A stretch of 64,000 bases of DNA, from assembly GCF_000429085.1 (NCBI RefSeq), contig NZ_AUBE01000007.1:186001-250000 (forward strand), written 5' to 3'. The position numbers were made by a program, and so were the translations under genes. How positions within the stretch are numbered: position 1 is the stretch's first letter; the number at the start of each line of letters is the position of its first letter. Below, one piece after another: positions 50,973 through 58,437 of the stretch. Below the pieces are notes generated by a model. The model had not been told where the DNA came from. It saw only the letters and a program-made list of their open reading frames with translations, and searched no databases. The DNA comes from Streptomyces flavidovirens DSM 40150. Its GTDB lineage: Bacteria > Actinomycetota > Actinomycetes > Streptomycetales > Streptomycetaceae.

Positions 50973-51364
50973 TCGGCGGGTACATCCTCGATGCCGGCGC
51001 GATACGGCAACTCGCCCTCGGCCGCCCTTTCATGGTGGCGCGGGTAGTCGTGTCGGTCGAACAGATCCAGGTCCTCTACGTCCCCACCACGGCTCTCGCC
51101 GCCGGCCTGATCGGCCACGACATCTCGCCCCGGCGGCGGGAGCAGGTCGACCTGGCGCTGGCCGCACCGGTTTTCGAGTTCCACGGCCTCGACCGCCCGG
51201 CCGCCCTGGCGGTCGCCGAACTCGCCACCATGGCCCAGGTCGACCTCGCCACCGCTCACGTGGGTCACTTGGCGCTGCGGCGCCCGGGCTGGCCGGTCAT
51301 CACCGACCGGCCGGGCGAGCTGCACAAGATGAACCCCGGCATCGAGACGGTCGAACTGCCGTAA
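50969..51364 (+). CDS. PIN-domain-like toxin
   Basis: A 131-residue protein starting at the overlapping GTG. The first acidic residue sits in YILDAGAIRQLA, a third in MAQVDLATAHVGHLAL, and the fourth in the hallmark VITDRPGEL. The second acidic residue expected after the third strand is not obvious (TTALAAGL has Ala where Glu is usual). PIN toxins are Mg-dependent RNases. The missing Glu could mean reduced activity or a variant site. Confidence 0.75.
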   Translation: MIGGYILDAGAIRQLALGRPFMVARVVVSVEQIQVLYVPTTALAAGLIGHDISPRRREQVDLALAAPVFEFHGLDRPAALAVAELATMAQVDLATAHVGHLALRRPGWPVITDRPGELHKMNPGIETVELP

Positions 51365-51442
51365 CCGACCTGGGTAGCCGCCCTGCCCCGTGACCGATCT
51401 GCCGTAGCCGAACGGCCGCGGCCGTCTGTTACCGGCCGTCGG

Positions 51443-52330
51443 TCACCGGCCGTCGGCGTGCGCGGCCGCGTCCTCGGCACGCCTGCGGGCTTCGCGGGCC
51501 GCGGCGCCGGCTTCCCGGGCACGGTCCCGCGCCGTCGCGACCGCTCCCCGGTCAGCTTTCTGCCGCTCCTTGGCCTCCTTCAACTGCTCGGCCAGCGCCG
51601 TGACCTCGTTCTCCGCCTCCCGCAACCGGGTCTCAGCCCGCGCGAGTTCCTCCTCGGCGTCCCGTGCCTGCTGCTCGGCTGTCGTGGCGTCCTTCTCGGC
51701 CCGCGCGATCCGAGCAGCACGCTGTTCCTTGCGCGCCCTCTCCTTCTCCTCCTCCCGCTCCTTCTTTTTGGCCTCGGCAGCAGAGGTGGCGAGGCGGGGA
51801 CCGTTGGAGCGGGCGGGGCGGGACGAGTTGGGCGGCACGGCGGTCGGCGTGGTGGCAGCGGTGAACCCGACCGGCGGGCTGAGCGGTTTGGTGAGGCGGC
51901 CCGAAGCCCACTCCCGCGCGGCGTCGGGGTCGGCCAGGACGGCGTGCAGCGTGCTCTCGACCTCACGCTGTACGTCCTCGCTGACCGGGTGTCCGGCATC
52001 GGCAGCCAGTTGCTTGGCCTGCCGGGCCAGCGCGCCGACCAGGTCGTGCTGCCGCCGGCCGAGTTCGCGCAGCTGCTCGCCGTCGAGATCACGGTGGGCC
52101 CGGCGCATGCCTTCCCCGAGGCTGATCAGCGGCTGGACCTGCTCGGGCTGCCGACGTACGAGCAGATTGCTCGCCCAGGCCGACAGAGTCGGGCGCCGCA
52201 GCGCCTGAATCCGCCCGGCCAACTCGCGGTCGCCCGCTGTACGGGCCGCCGCTGCGCGCTCATTCCTGGCCGCGGTGAAGTCGGCCGGAGCCAGCCCGTA
52301 CAGCTCGTCGGTGATGCTCTCCAGGTCCAC
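51443..52330 (-). CDS. Coiled-coil conserved protein
   Basis: A 295-residue protein. Residues 1-130 are a helical domain with a conserved opening (MDLESITDELYGLAPADFTAARNERAAAAR). Residues 190-290 form a long Ala/Glu/Arg coiled coil (EAKKKEREEEKERARKEQRAAR and similar). No membrane span or catalytic motif. The GTG at 52330 lies inside a tandem duplication whose second copy offers a second, out-of-frame GTG with the same ribosome site. Confidence 0.8.
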   Translation of the reverse strand: MDLESITDELYGLAPADFTAARNERAAAARTAGDRELAGRIQALRRPTLSAWASNLLVRRQPEQVQPLISLGEGMRRAHRDLDGEQLRELGRRQHDLVGALARQAKQLAADAGHPVSEDVQREVESTLHAVLADPDAAREWASGRLTKPLSPPVGFTAATTPTAVPPNSSRPARSNGPRLATSAAEAKKKEREEEKERARKEQRAARIARAEKDATTAEQQARDAEEELARAETRLREAENEVTALAEQLKEAKERQKADRGAVATARDRAREAGAAAREARRRAEDAAAHADGR

Positions 52331-52356
52331 GGCTCTCCAGGTCCACGGCTCTCCAG
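52316..52356. repeat. 16-bp tandem duplication over the translation start of the coiled-coil gene
   Basis: GCTCTCCAGGTCCACG is repeated two and a half times. On the minus strand each copy provides GGAGAG followed by GTG, but the 16-base unit puts the two GTG codons in different frames. Confidence 0.85.
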
Positions 52357-52535
52357 TCCGGCATCTTCTCAGCAGCCTCCATCATCCGTCCCGGCAGGCG
52401 GGATGCGGTGATACGGCGGTCAGCGATCGGCGTATCGCACGCCGGTATACGGGTGACTTTCCGGGTAGCGCCAGGCCGTGTGGGTACACGGGTGGTCACT
52501 GACTTACCGGCTTATCGACCAGGAAGGGGTTGACC

Positions 52536-52940
52536 GTGGCGGGAGAGGATCTGGGGCGTCTGCTCGGAGGAATGCTGGGAGAAGGCGACGGAAAGGCGAA
52601 CCTCCTCGGCTCGCTGCTGGACTCCCTGGGCGGCAGTACGGCTGGGAGCGGCAACCCGCTGGACGGGCTGCTGGCGGCGCTCGGTGAGGGAGGCCTCGGT
52701 CATCAGGCTCACTCATGGGTCGGAGCCGGCGCCAACGAGCCGATCGACGGAGCGCAACTCGCGGAGGCGCTGCCGCCCGACACACTCCAGGAAGTGGCCC
52801 AGCGAGCGGGGCTGTCACCGGACGAGGCTGCCGACCAGCTCGCTCAGGTTTTGCCGCAGGCGGTGGACAAACTGACACCGGGAGGCCAGCTCCCGCACGA
52901 CACGTCGATGGAAGACCTCATCAGGTCGCACACCCCCTGA
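52536..52940 (+). CDS. YidB-like (DUF937) protein
   Basis: A 134-residue soluble protein. The Gly-rich N-terminus (LGRLLGGMLGEGDGKANLLGSLLDSLGG) and the conserved block (SWVGAGANEPIDGAQLAEALPPDTLQEVAQRAGLSPDEAADQLAQVLPQAVDKLTPGG) identify the YidB family. The GTG at 52536 has AGGAAGGGG upstream. Function unknown. It diverges from the coiled-coil gene. Confidence 0.92.
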   Translation: MAGEDLGRLLGGMLGEGDGKANLLGSLLDSLGGSTAGSGNPLDGLLAALGEGGLGHQAHSWVGAGANEPIDGAQLAEALPPDTLQEVAQRAGLSPDEAADQLAQVLPQAVDKLTPGGQLPHDTSMEDLIRSHTP

Positions 52941-53000
52941 CATGTGCTCACGGGGTCCGGACTCGCCGGACTCCGTCGTCGCGAGGCGGGCCCGAGGCGG

Positions 53001-53144
53001 CTACTGCGGACCGAGTTCCTCCGACTTCTTCTCGTCGTTGTCGTCCCGTTCCCCCTCCGCCTGGGAAGGGGTCGTCTGCCGCAGGTCCTCGTGCGTCTCG
53101 CCTTCGCGCTCGCCCTCTGCCTGGGAAGGGGACTGCTCGCTCAT
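53001..53144 (-). CDS. Small acidic disordered protein with a repeated PSQAEGER motif
   Basis: A 47-residue frame starting at ATG 53144 with GAGG upstream. It carries two copies of the motif PSQAEGER, at the N-terminus and 20 residues on, followed by an acidic tail. No fold is predicted. The protein repeat, the consistent amino acid bias and the ribosome site argue for translation, but the length leaves doubt. Confidence 0.5.
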   Translation of the reverse strand: MSEQSPSQAEGEREGETHEDLRQTTPSQAEGERDDNDEKKSEELGPQ

Positions 53145-53294
53145 CGGTCTGGTCCTCACTGCTGGGAGTTTTTTACCTGGTAGCCGTCGAAGCGCGCGGC
53201 CGTTCATACGCCATTTTCGGCGCTCGGCACCTTTCCTGCGATCCGACAGGCCCCTCCCAGTGGTTGAGGCGGCAATCGGTCTACCGGGACGGTC

Positions 53295-53621
53295 TCACCC
53301 AGTGGGCTTGCGCAGTTCCTCGTTGAGACGCAGAGCTTCTTCGAGCTGGTCTTCCAGGATGACGATGCGGCAGGCGGCTTCGATCGGCGTTCCGGCGTCC
53401 ACGAGCTCGCGTGCGCGGGCCGCGATGCGCAACTGGTAACGGGAGTAGCGGCGGTGGCCGCCGTCGGACCGCAGGGGCGTGATGAGCCGGGCTTCGCCGA
53501 TGGCCCGCAGGAATCCGGGCGTGGCGCCGATCATCTCGGCGGCGCGGCCCATGGTGTAGGCCGGGTAGTCGTCGTCGTCGAGCCGGTCGGTGGTGGTGTG
53601 CGGGTGGGTTTCTGGCGTCAT
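53295..53621 (-). CDS. MerR-family transcriptional regulator (HspR-like size)
   Basis: A 108-residue regulator: the winged helix YTMGRAAEMIGATPGFLRAIGEARLITPLRSDGGHRRYSRYQLRIAARARELVDAGTPIEAACRIVILEDQLEEAL. It lacks a sensor domain, as in HspR and similar small MerR proteins; the target is unknown, though an Hsp20 gene lies 4 kb away. The ATG at 53621 follows an AGAGGTG ribosome site. Confidence 0.92.
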   Translation of the reverse strand: MTPETHPHTTTDRLDDDDYPAYTMGRAAEMIGATPGFLRAIGEARLITPLRSDGGHRRYSRYQLRIAARARELVDAGTPIEAACRIVILEDQLEEALRLNEELRKPTG

Positions 53622-53646
53622 TTGCACCTCTTCTGGGACGCGTCGA

Positions 53647-53677
53647 GGGGCCCCGATGCCGTACGGCACCGGGGCCC
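53647..53677. terminator. Near-perfect GC-rich hairpin upstream of the merR gene
   Basis: GGGGCCCCGATGCCG pairs with CGGCACCGGGGCCCC around one base, with a single mismatch, 26 bases before the merR start on the minus strand. It would sit in the mRNA leader, so it may be an attenuator or a terminator of read-through. Confidence 0.6.
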
Positions 53678-54126
53678 CGAGGGGTTTCAACACCATCTAC
53701 CGGCTCTGGGCTGCGCCGGCTTTCTGTTTCCGCTTATCCGCCTGGGAGGCCGGAAATGCGGGGATCGTGAATGCGTGACCGGGGACCACCTTCCAATCCG
53801 GGGCCTGCGGTACCCGAGCGAACTGGACCCTCGCTCGGGCGATCCTGATGGCGTCTGCTCCTCTCTCGTTTCTTCTTGGTACGGGTACTGCTTGTTCCTG
53901 CGGTTCTGCTCGGCGCCCCTGGGGGCCGCCCGGCCCGGCAACCAGCCGTGAGACCTTCCTGCAGTTTCCTGGCCTCACCACTCCGTCGCCGTGCCGTGTA
54001 CTGCTCGCGCCAGTTCGTCTCTGCCGCGTATCGCTGACTTCTTCGGCTACGTCAGGAACCCTACTCACACGGGGCCCGTATGTCTATCGCCGCCAGGACA
54101 GATATTCAGGTGTGTCGCGGAAGGGC
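53678..54126. other. 449-base stretch without a convincing gene
   Basis: Several frames are open but none has normal codon use, a good start or a recognisable family. The region is richer in T and in CTT/TTC than its neighbours. It sits upstream of the merR gene, with an SRPBCC gene ending just to the right. It could hold an untranslated leader, a small RNA or decayed sequence. Confidence 0.5.
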
Positions 54127-54543
54127 TCAGCCGGCACCGCCGCCGTCGACGCGCAGCCGTACCTGTTCCTCCAGGCGCTGGAGACTGTGGTCGAGGGCGG
54201 CGTTCACTGCCTCTTCGCCCGGGTCGTGGTCCTCGTCGAAGAAGGAGAGATGCACCGTCACTTCCGTGGCCCCGCTGCCCATCCCGGCCACCTGGAGCCA
54301 CCCGGTGTAGCTTCCCGAGTCCCTGGTGCCCCACTCCAGCCGCATCTGGTCCTTCTGTGCGCGCAGGAGTGCCGAGGTGTCCTCGTCGGTGCGGTCCTCG
54401 TGGACGGTGACGGCGGGCAGTTCCTCGGGGCGTACATGCAGCGCTTCCGGCAGCCACTGGTCCAACTGGTCGACATTGGCCGCCTGGTCGAAGACGTGCT
54501 CCGGCAGTGCGGGCATTGTGCGTGAACGCTCGTATTCGGTCAT
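54127..54543 (-). CDS. SRPBCC-family protein
   Basis: A 138-residue protein with the fold's start (YERSRTMPALPEHVFDQAANVDQLDQWLPEALHV) and C-terminal helix (NAALDHSLQRLEEQVRLRV). The middle is a beta sheet with a Gly-rich turn (VAGMGSGATEV). It resembles the CoxG/polyketide-cyclase type; ligand unknown. The ATG at 54543 is preceded by GAGG at a long spacing. It is a distant relative of the SRPBCC protein at 48407. Confidence 0.85.
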   Translation of the reverse strand: MTEYERSRTMPALPEHVFDQAANVDQLDQWLPEALHVRPEELPAVTVHEDRTDEDTSALLRAQKDQMRLEWGTRDSGSYTGWLQVAGMGSGATEVTVHLSFFDEDHDPGEEAVNAALDHSLQRLEEQVRLRVDGGGAG

Positions 54544-54735
54544 CACCACACCATTCCTCGGCTCGAAACCGTTCGACGAACGCATGCCCGGCCTGCCGGA
54601 CGTGAAGCCGTGCGGCCGTACAACCACCCATTCGCCGGAGGCGGCCGGCTCGGTTGCAGGTCTCCGGGGCCGACCGCGCTCCGAAGTGGGCGTGCGCGAT
54701 GCCTTGACGCGCCCTCCAGGCCCTCACATACTGAC

Positions 54736-54753
54736 GGCCAAATCGATTTGGCC
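54736..54753. promoter_or_regulatory. LacI-type operator palindrome, copy 1
   Basis: GGCCAAATCGATTTGGCC is a perfect 18-bp palindrome with the central CG typical of LacI-family sites, 70-87 bases upstream of the permease start. It shares its last bases with copy 2. Confidence 0.75.
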
Positions 54754-54767
54754 GAATCGATTTGGCC
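54750..54767. promoter_or_regulatory. LacI-type operator palindrome, copy 2
   Basis: GGCCGAATCGATTTGGCC differs from copy 1 at one base and overlaps it by GGCC, so the centres are 14 bp apart. Both lie where a promoter should be for the permease-amidohydrolase-TSUP operon. The LacI gene at 58.4 kb is the obvious candidate to bind here. Confidence 0.72.
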
Positions 54768-54822
54768 CCCGTCCAGGGCCGGATCACGGTCGAAACCGGA
54801 GCGAGCCGAACGGAGCTCGAAC

Positions 54823-56286
54823 GTGCCCAGTCCCCGCCCCGCGTCCCTTCACCCCGAGTCGACCCACCCCGAGTCGACCCGTCCCGAACCGATCCACCCC
54901 GTGGACGAATCCCGGCCGATCGGCAGGATCCTGCTCTTCGGCATCCAGCACGTCCTCGTCATGGCCGCGACCCCCATCTCGGCGATCTTCCTGATGAGCG
55001 CGACCCTGCGCCTCGACCCCGGCCTGACCGTCAACCTGCTCTCGGCGGCCTTCCTGCTCTCCGGGATCGGAAGCCTGATCCAGTCGCTCGGGCCATGGAA
55101 GTTCGGCCCCAAGCTGCCGTTCGTCATGCTGCCTGGCGGCGCCCCGCTCATCCTCTTCCTGGCCATCGCCGAACAGCACGGGCTCCCCACCGCGACCGGC
55201 GCGGTGATCATCACCGCCGCCTTCTACTTCGTCGTGCTGCCCGTCTTCTCAAGGCTGCTCGCGTTCTTCCCCGCCCTCGTCATCGGCACGATGATCGTCA
55301 TCGTCGGTGTCAACCTGGTGAAGGTCGGCGCGCTGCTGGTCACCGGCCGCCCCGGACAGCCCGGCTTCGCCGACACCACCAACCTCCTGCTCGGCCTGGC
55401 GACGATCGGCTTCACCGTCGCCTTCTACTGGCTGTTCACCGGAATGCTGCGGCAACTCGCCGTCATGCTCGGCCTGATCGCGGGTACGGTCCTGGCCTTC
55501 GCACTCGGCGCGGTGGACGCCGGCCCGGCGGCGGGGGGCGGACTCCTGAGCATGCCGCAGCTCCTGCCCTTCGGCTCGCCCCAGTTCAACCTGCTCGCCG
55601 CCCTGCCGCTGATGCTCTACAGCCTCGCCTCCATGGCGGAGGCCACCGGACAGACCGTCATCAACGCGGAAGCCGTCGGCAAGGAGATCGACAAGCGCGC
55701 GGACGTCCCCAAGACCATCCGCGGCGACGCCCTCACGTCCCTCTTCGGTGGCTTCTTCGGCCTGCCGCTGATGGTGACCAGCGGCGAGAACATCGGCATC
55801 GTCCGCGTCACGGGCGTACGCAGCCGGTACGTCACAGCGGCAGCCGGCGTCGTACTCATCGCCATCGGCTTCCTCGCGCCCATCACCCGCGCGATCAGCA
55901 TCGTCCCGTCAGCCGTCGTCGGCGGCACCGCCATGGTCGTCTTCGCCGTGATCACGGTGCTCGGCGTGCAGATGCTGGGGCGCGCCGACCTCGACCGGCA
56001 CACCAACACCTTCATCTGCGCCGTCGCCATCGCCCTGGGCCTGCTGCCCATCCTCATCCCCGGCGTGTACGGCGGCTTCCCGCCCGGCGTCCGGATCCTG
56101 CTCGAAAGTGGCGTCGCCGTCGGGGCGTTCGTCGCCGCCGTACTCAACATCCTCTTCCACCACGTCAGGCCGCGGCTCACGCGCAAGCCGCCGCCCGCCG
56201 CCGCCGTCCCGGCCCAGCCCCAGCCCCAGGCCCAGGGCGAGGCCGAGCCCGGAGCCGGCGAACCCGCCCCCGCCCAGCATCACTGA
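54823..56286 (+). CDS. NCS2-family nucleobase (xanthine/uracil) permease
   Basis: A 487-residue transporter. I chose GTG 54823, after CGGAGC; earlier codons in this frame run through the operator region. About 12-14 membrane spans begin near residue 38 (FGIQHVLVMAATPISAIF). The family signature [QEP]NxGxxxxT[RKG] is present as ENIGIVRVTG. A Pro/Ala/Gln-rich tail of 30 residues follows. The downstream amidohydrolase suggests a purine or related ring as substrate. The HPESTHPESTRPEP N-terminus is encoded by a short tandem repeat. Confidence 0.92.
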   Translation: MPSPRPASLHPESTHPESTRPEPIHPVDESRPIGRILLFGIQHVLVMAATPISAIFLMSATLRLDPGLTVNLLSAAFLLSGIGSLIQSLGPWKFGPKLPFVMLPGGAPLILFLAIAEQHGLPTATGAVIITAAFYFVVLPVFSRLLAFFPALVIGTMIVIVGVNLVKVGALLVTGRPGQPGFADTTNLLLGLATIGFTVAFYWLFTGMLRQLAVMLGLIAGTVLAFALGAVDAGPAAGGGLLSMPQLLPFGSPQFNLLAALPLMLYSLASMAEATGQTVINAEAVGKEIDKRADVPKTIRGDALTSLFGGFFGLPLMVTSGENIGIVRVTGVRSRYVTAAAGVVLIAIGFLAPITRAISIVPSAVVGGTAMVVFAVITVLGVQMLGRADLDRHTNTFICAVAIALGLLPILIPGVYGGFPPGVRILLESGVAVGAFVAAVLNILFHHVRPRLTRKPPPAAAVPAQPQPQAQGEAEPGAGEPAPAQHH

Positions 56287-56311
56287 CCCCACCCGTACCG
56301 GAAAGAGCCCG

Positions 56312-57730
56312 ATGACCGACCAGCCCGACCTGACCCCCGACCAGCTGCGCGCCGACGGCGACGCGCTGCTCCTGGCGCCCGACGTGGTGCTGACACCCGA
56401 CGGACCGATGGACCACTACGCGGTCGTCGTCACCGGCGGCACCTTCCTCGCGGTCGGACCGGCCGAACGACTGGGGCGGACCTACCCGCACCTGACGCCC
56501 GTACGGCTGCGCGGACACATCCTGATGCCCGGATTCGTCGACGCCCACCACCACCTCACCCAGACCTTCGGTGCGGCCCTGGCCTTCGGTGAACCGTCGG
56601 AAATCTTCCGCCGGCTGTGGGTGCCCCTCGAAGGCGCGCTCGACGAGGAGGCCGTGTACGTCGCGGCGAAGCTCGCCGCCCTCGAATCGCTGCGCGGCGG
56701 ATTCACCACCGTCGCCGAAGCGGGCACCCGGGCCCCGGTGGACGTGGAACTGGTGGCCGCGGCCGCCCGGGACGTGGGGATCCGGTGCGTACTCGGCCTC
56801 GTGTGCAACGACGCCGACAGTGACGCCGACACCTCGACCACCCTGGTCAGTGCCGAGAAGCACCTCGTCCGCTACTGCACCGAGGAGCTGATCCATCCGT
56901 CCCTCGCCGTCTCCGTCCCGGAAGCCGCTACCGCACGCACCCTGCGCGACACCGCCCGGCTGGCCGCGGCGGCGGGAGCCGTCGTCCAGATCCACGTCAA
57001 CGAGCATCTCGCCGCCGTGGAACGCTCCCTCGTCCAGCACGGGCTGCGCCCACTGGAGTACCTCCACGAAGTGGGCGCCCTCGGCCCGCAGTTGCTGGCC
57101 GCCCACGCCACCTTGCTCACCCCGCGTGAAGTGACCCTGCTCGCCGACTCGGGAGCCGCGGTGAGTTACAACCCCGTCGCCAGCGCCTGGAAGGGCAACG
57201 CGGTGGCCCCGGCGACCACCATGGCCGAACGCGGGATCCGCTTCGGGCTGGGTACCGACGGCACCCGTGGTGACGCGTTCCGCCTGGCCGAGGCCGCCGA
57301 GTTCGCGCAGCGCCTCGCGTACGGCCTGGCGACCGGGGACTCCTCCTGCGGCGCCGGCTGGACCTGGCTGGAACACGCCGCCGGGGGAGGCGCCGACGCC
57401 GTCGGGCTCGGCGCCCGTACCGGCCGGATAGCCGAGGGAGCCGTCGCCGACTTCCTGCTCGTCGACGTGAGCGGCCCGGAGATGCGGCTGTCGTGGGACC
57501 TGCCGTGGGAGCTCGTACGGCGCGGCAACCGCGACCAGATCACCGCCGTCTTCGTTGGCGGCAGGCTGCGTCTGTGGCGCGGCTGGCCGCTCGACTGGGA
57601 CGGCCCGGCGCTGGTGCGGCGGGCCGCCGAACTGAGCCGGGACGTGTTGCTGCGCGCGCCCGTGACCCGCGTCCACCCCACGTCCACAGAGGCACGGCAC
57701 GCGCCGGCGGAGTGGAGCACGGCGCAGTGA
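56312..57730 (+). CDS. Amidohydrolase (ATZ/TRZ or guanine-deaminase type)
   Basis: A 472-residue metal-dependent hydrolase. The metal-binding set is visible: GFVDAHHHL, a later His in IHVNEHLAAVE, another in LLAAHATLL, and the Asp in GLGTDGTRGD, as in the ATZ/TRZ-type aminohydrolases that deaminate guanine, 8-oxoguanine, cytosine or triazines. With a nucleobase permease immediately upstream, a purine-type ring is likely; the exact substrate cannot be read off. Its stop overlaps the start of the TSUP gene (GTGA). Confidence 0.87.
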   Translation: MTDQPDLTPDQLRADGDALLLAPDVVLTPDGPMDHYAVVVTGGTFLAVGPAERLGRTYPHLTPVRLRGHILMPGFVDAHHHLTQTFGAALAFGEPSEIFRRLWVPLEGALDEEAVYVAAKLAALESLRGGFTTVAEAGTRAPVDVELVAAAARDVGIRCVLGLVCNDADSDADTSTTLVSAEKHLVRYCTEELIHPSLAVSVPEAATARTLRDTARLAAAAGAVVQIHVNEHLAAVERSLVQHGLRPLEYLHEVGALGPQLLAAHATLLTPREVTLLADSGAAVSYNPVASAWKGNAVAPATTMAERGIRFGLGTDGTRGDAFRLAEAAEFAQRLAYGLATGDSSCGAGWTWLEHAAGGGADAVGLGARTGRIAEGAVADFLLVDVSGPEMRLSWDLPWELVRRGNRDQITAVFVGGRLRLWRGWPLDWDGPALVRRAAELSRDVLLRAPVTRVHPTSTEARHAPAEWSTAQ

Positions 57731-58437
57731 GTACGGAGACGATGGCGATCCTCGCGGTGACGGTGGCCGTCGCGGCGTTCGTCCAGGGAAGCAGCGGACT
57801 GGGCTTCGCGCTGATCGTCGCACCGGTGGCCGGACTCCTCGATCCTAGTCTGGTCCCGGTTTTCGTACTCGCGTCGATGATCCCGCTCAACCTGTACGTC
57901 GCCTGGCGCGAACGGGACTCCCTGGATCTGCGGGGAGCGGGCTGGATCACCGCTGCGCGGCTGGCCGCCACGCCCGGCGGGCTCATGCTGCTGTGGGTCA
58001 TCCCGGACCGCAGTCTCGGCCTGTTCGTCGGGGCGGCGACCGTGCTGGCGGCGGTGGTGAGCCTCGCCGCTCCGGCGTTCACGCCCGGGCGCGGCGCGTA
58101 CGTCGCCGCGGGGGCCGTCACCGGACTCACGGAGACCGCGACCGGGGTCGGCGGGCCTCCCCTCGCGCTGGTCTACCAGCACCGCCCGCCGGCGGAGCTG
58201 CGCTCCACGGTGGCGGTGTGTTTCCTCGTGGGTGAAGTCGCCTCGCTGGCGCTGCTGTTCGCCACCGGGCAGGGCAGCCCGGCCCAACTGGGGTGGGTGG
58301 TGCTGCTGTTGCCCGCGCTGGCGGCGGGGGCCTGGCTGAGCCGCCTGGTGCACCACCGCCTCGACGCCCGCAGGATGCGGCTGTTCGTGCTGGCCTTCGC
58401 CCTCGTCTCCGGGGCGGTGCTCATGCTGGCGCCGTGA
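57727..58437 (+). CDS. TSUP/TauE-family anion exporter
   Basis: A 236-residue membrane protein with about seven or eight spans and the internal two-fold repeat of TauE/SafE proteins (VQGSSGLGFALIVAP and TGLTETATGVGGPPLALVYQH). The family exports small anions such as sulfite, sulfoacetate or sulfonates. It probably removes an anionic product of the amidohydrolase, which is inference. It is the last gene of the operon and overlaps the 3' end of the convergent lacI gene by 17 bases. Confidence 0.9.
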   Translation: MSTETMAILAVTVAVAAFVQGSSGLGFALIVAPVAGLLDPSLVPVFVLASMIPLNLYVAWRERDSLDLRGAGWITAARLAATPGGLMLLWVIPDRSLGLFVGAATVLAAVVSLAAPAFTPGRGAYVAAGAVTGLTETATGVGGPPLALVYQHRPPAELRSTVAVCFLVGEVASLALLFATGQGSPAQLGWVVLLLPALAAGAWLSRLVHHRLDARRMRLFVLAFALVSGAVLMLAP

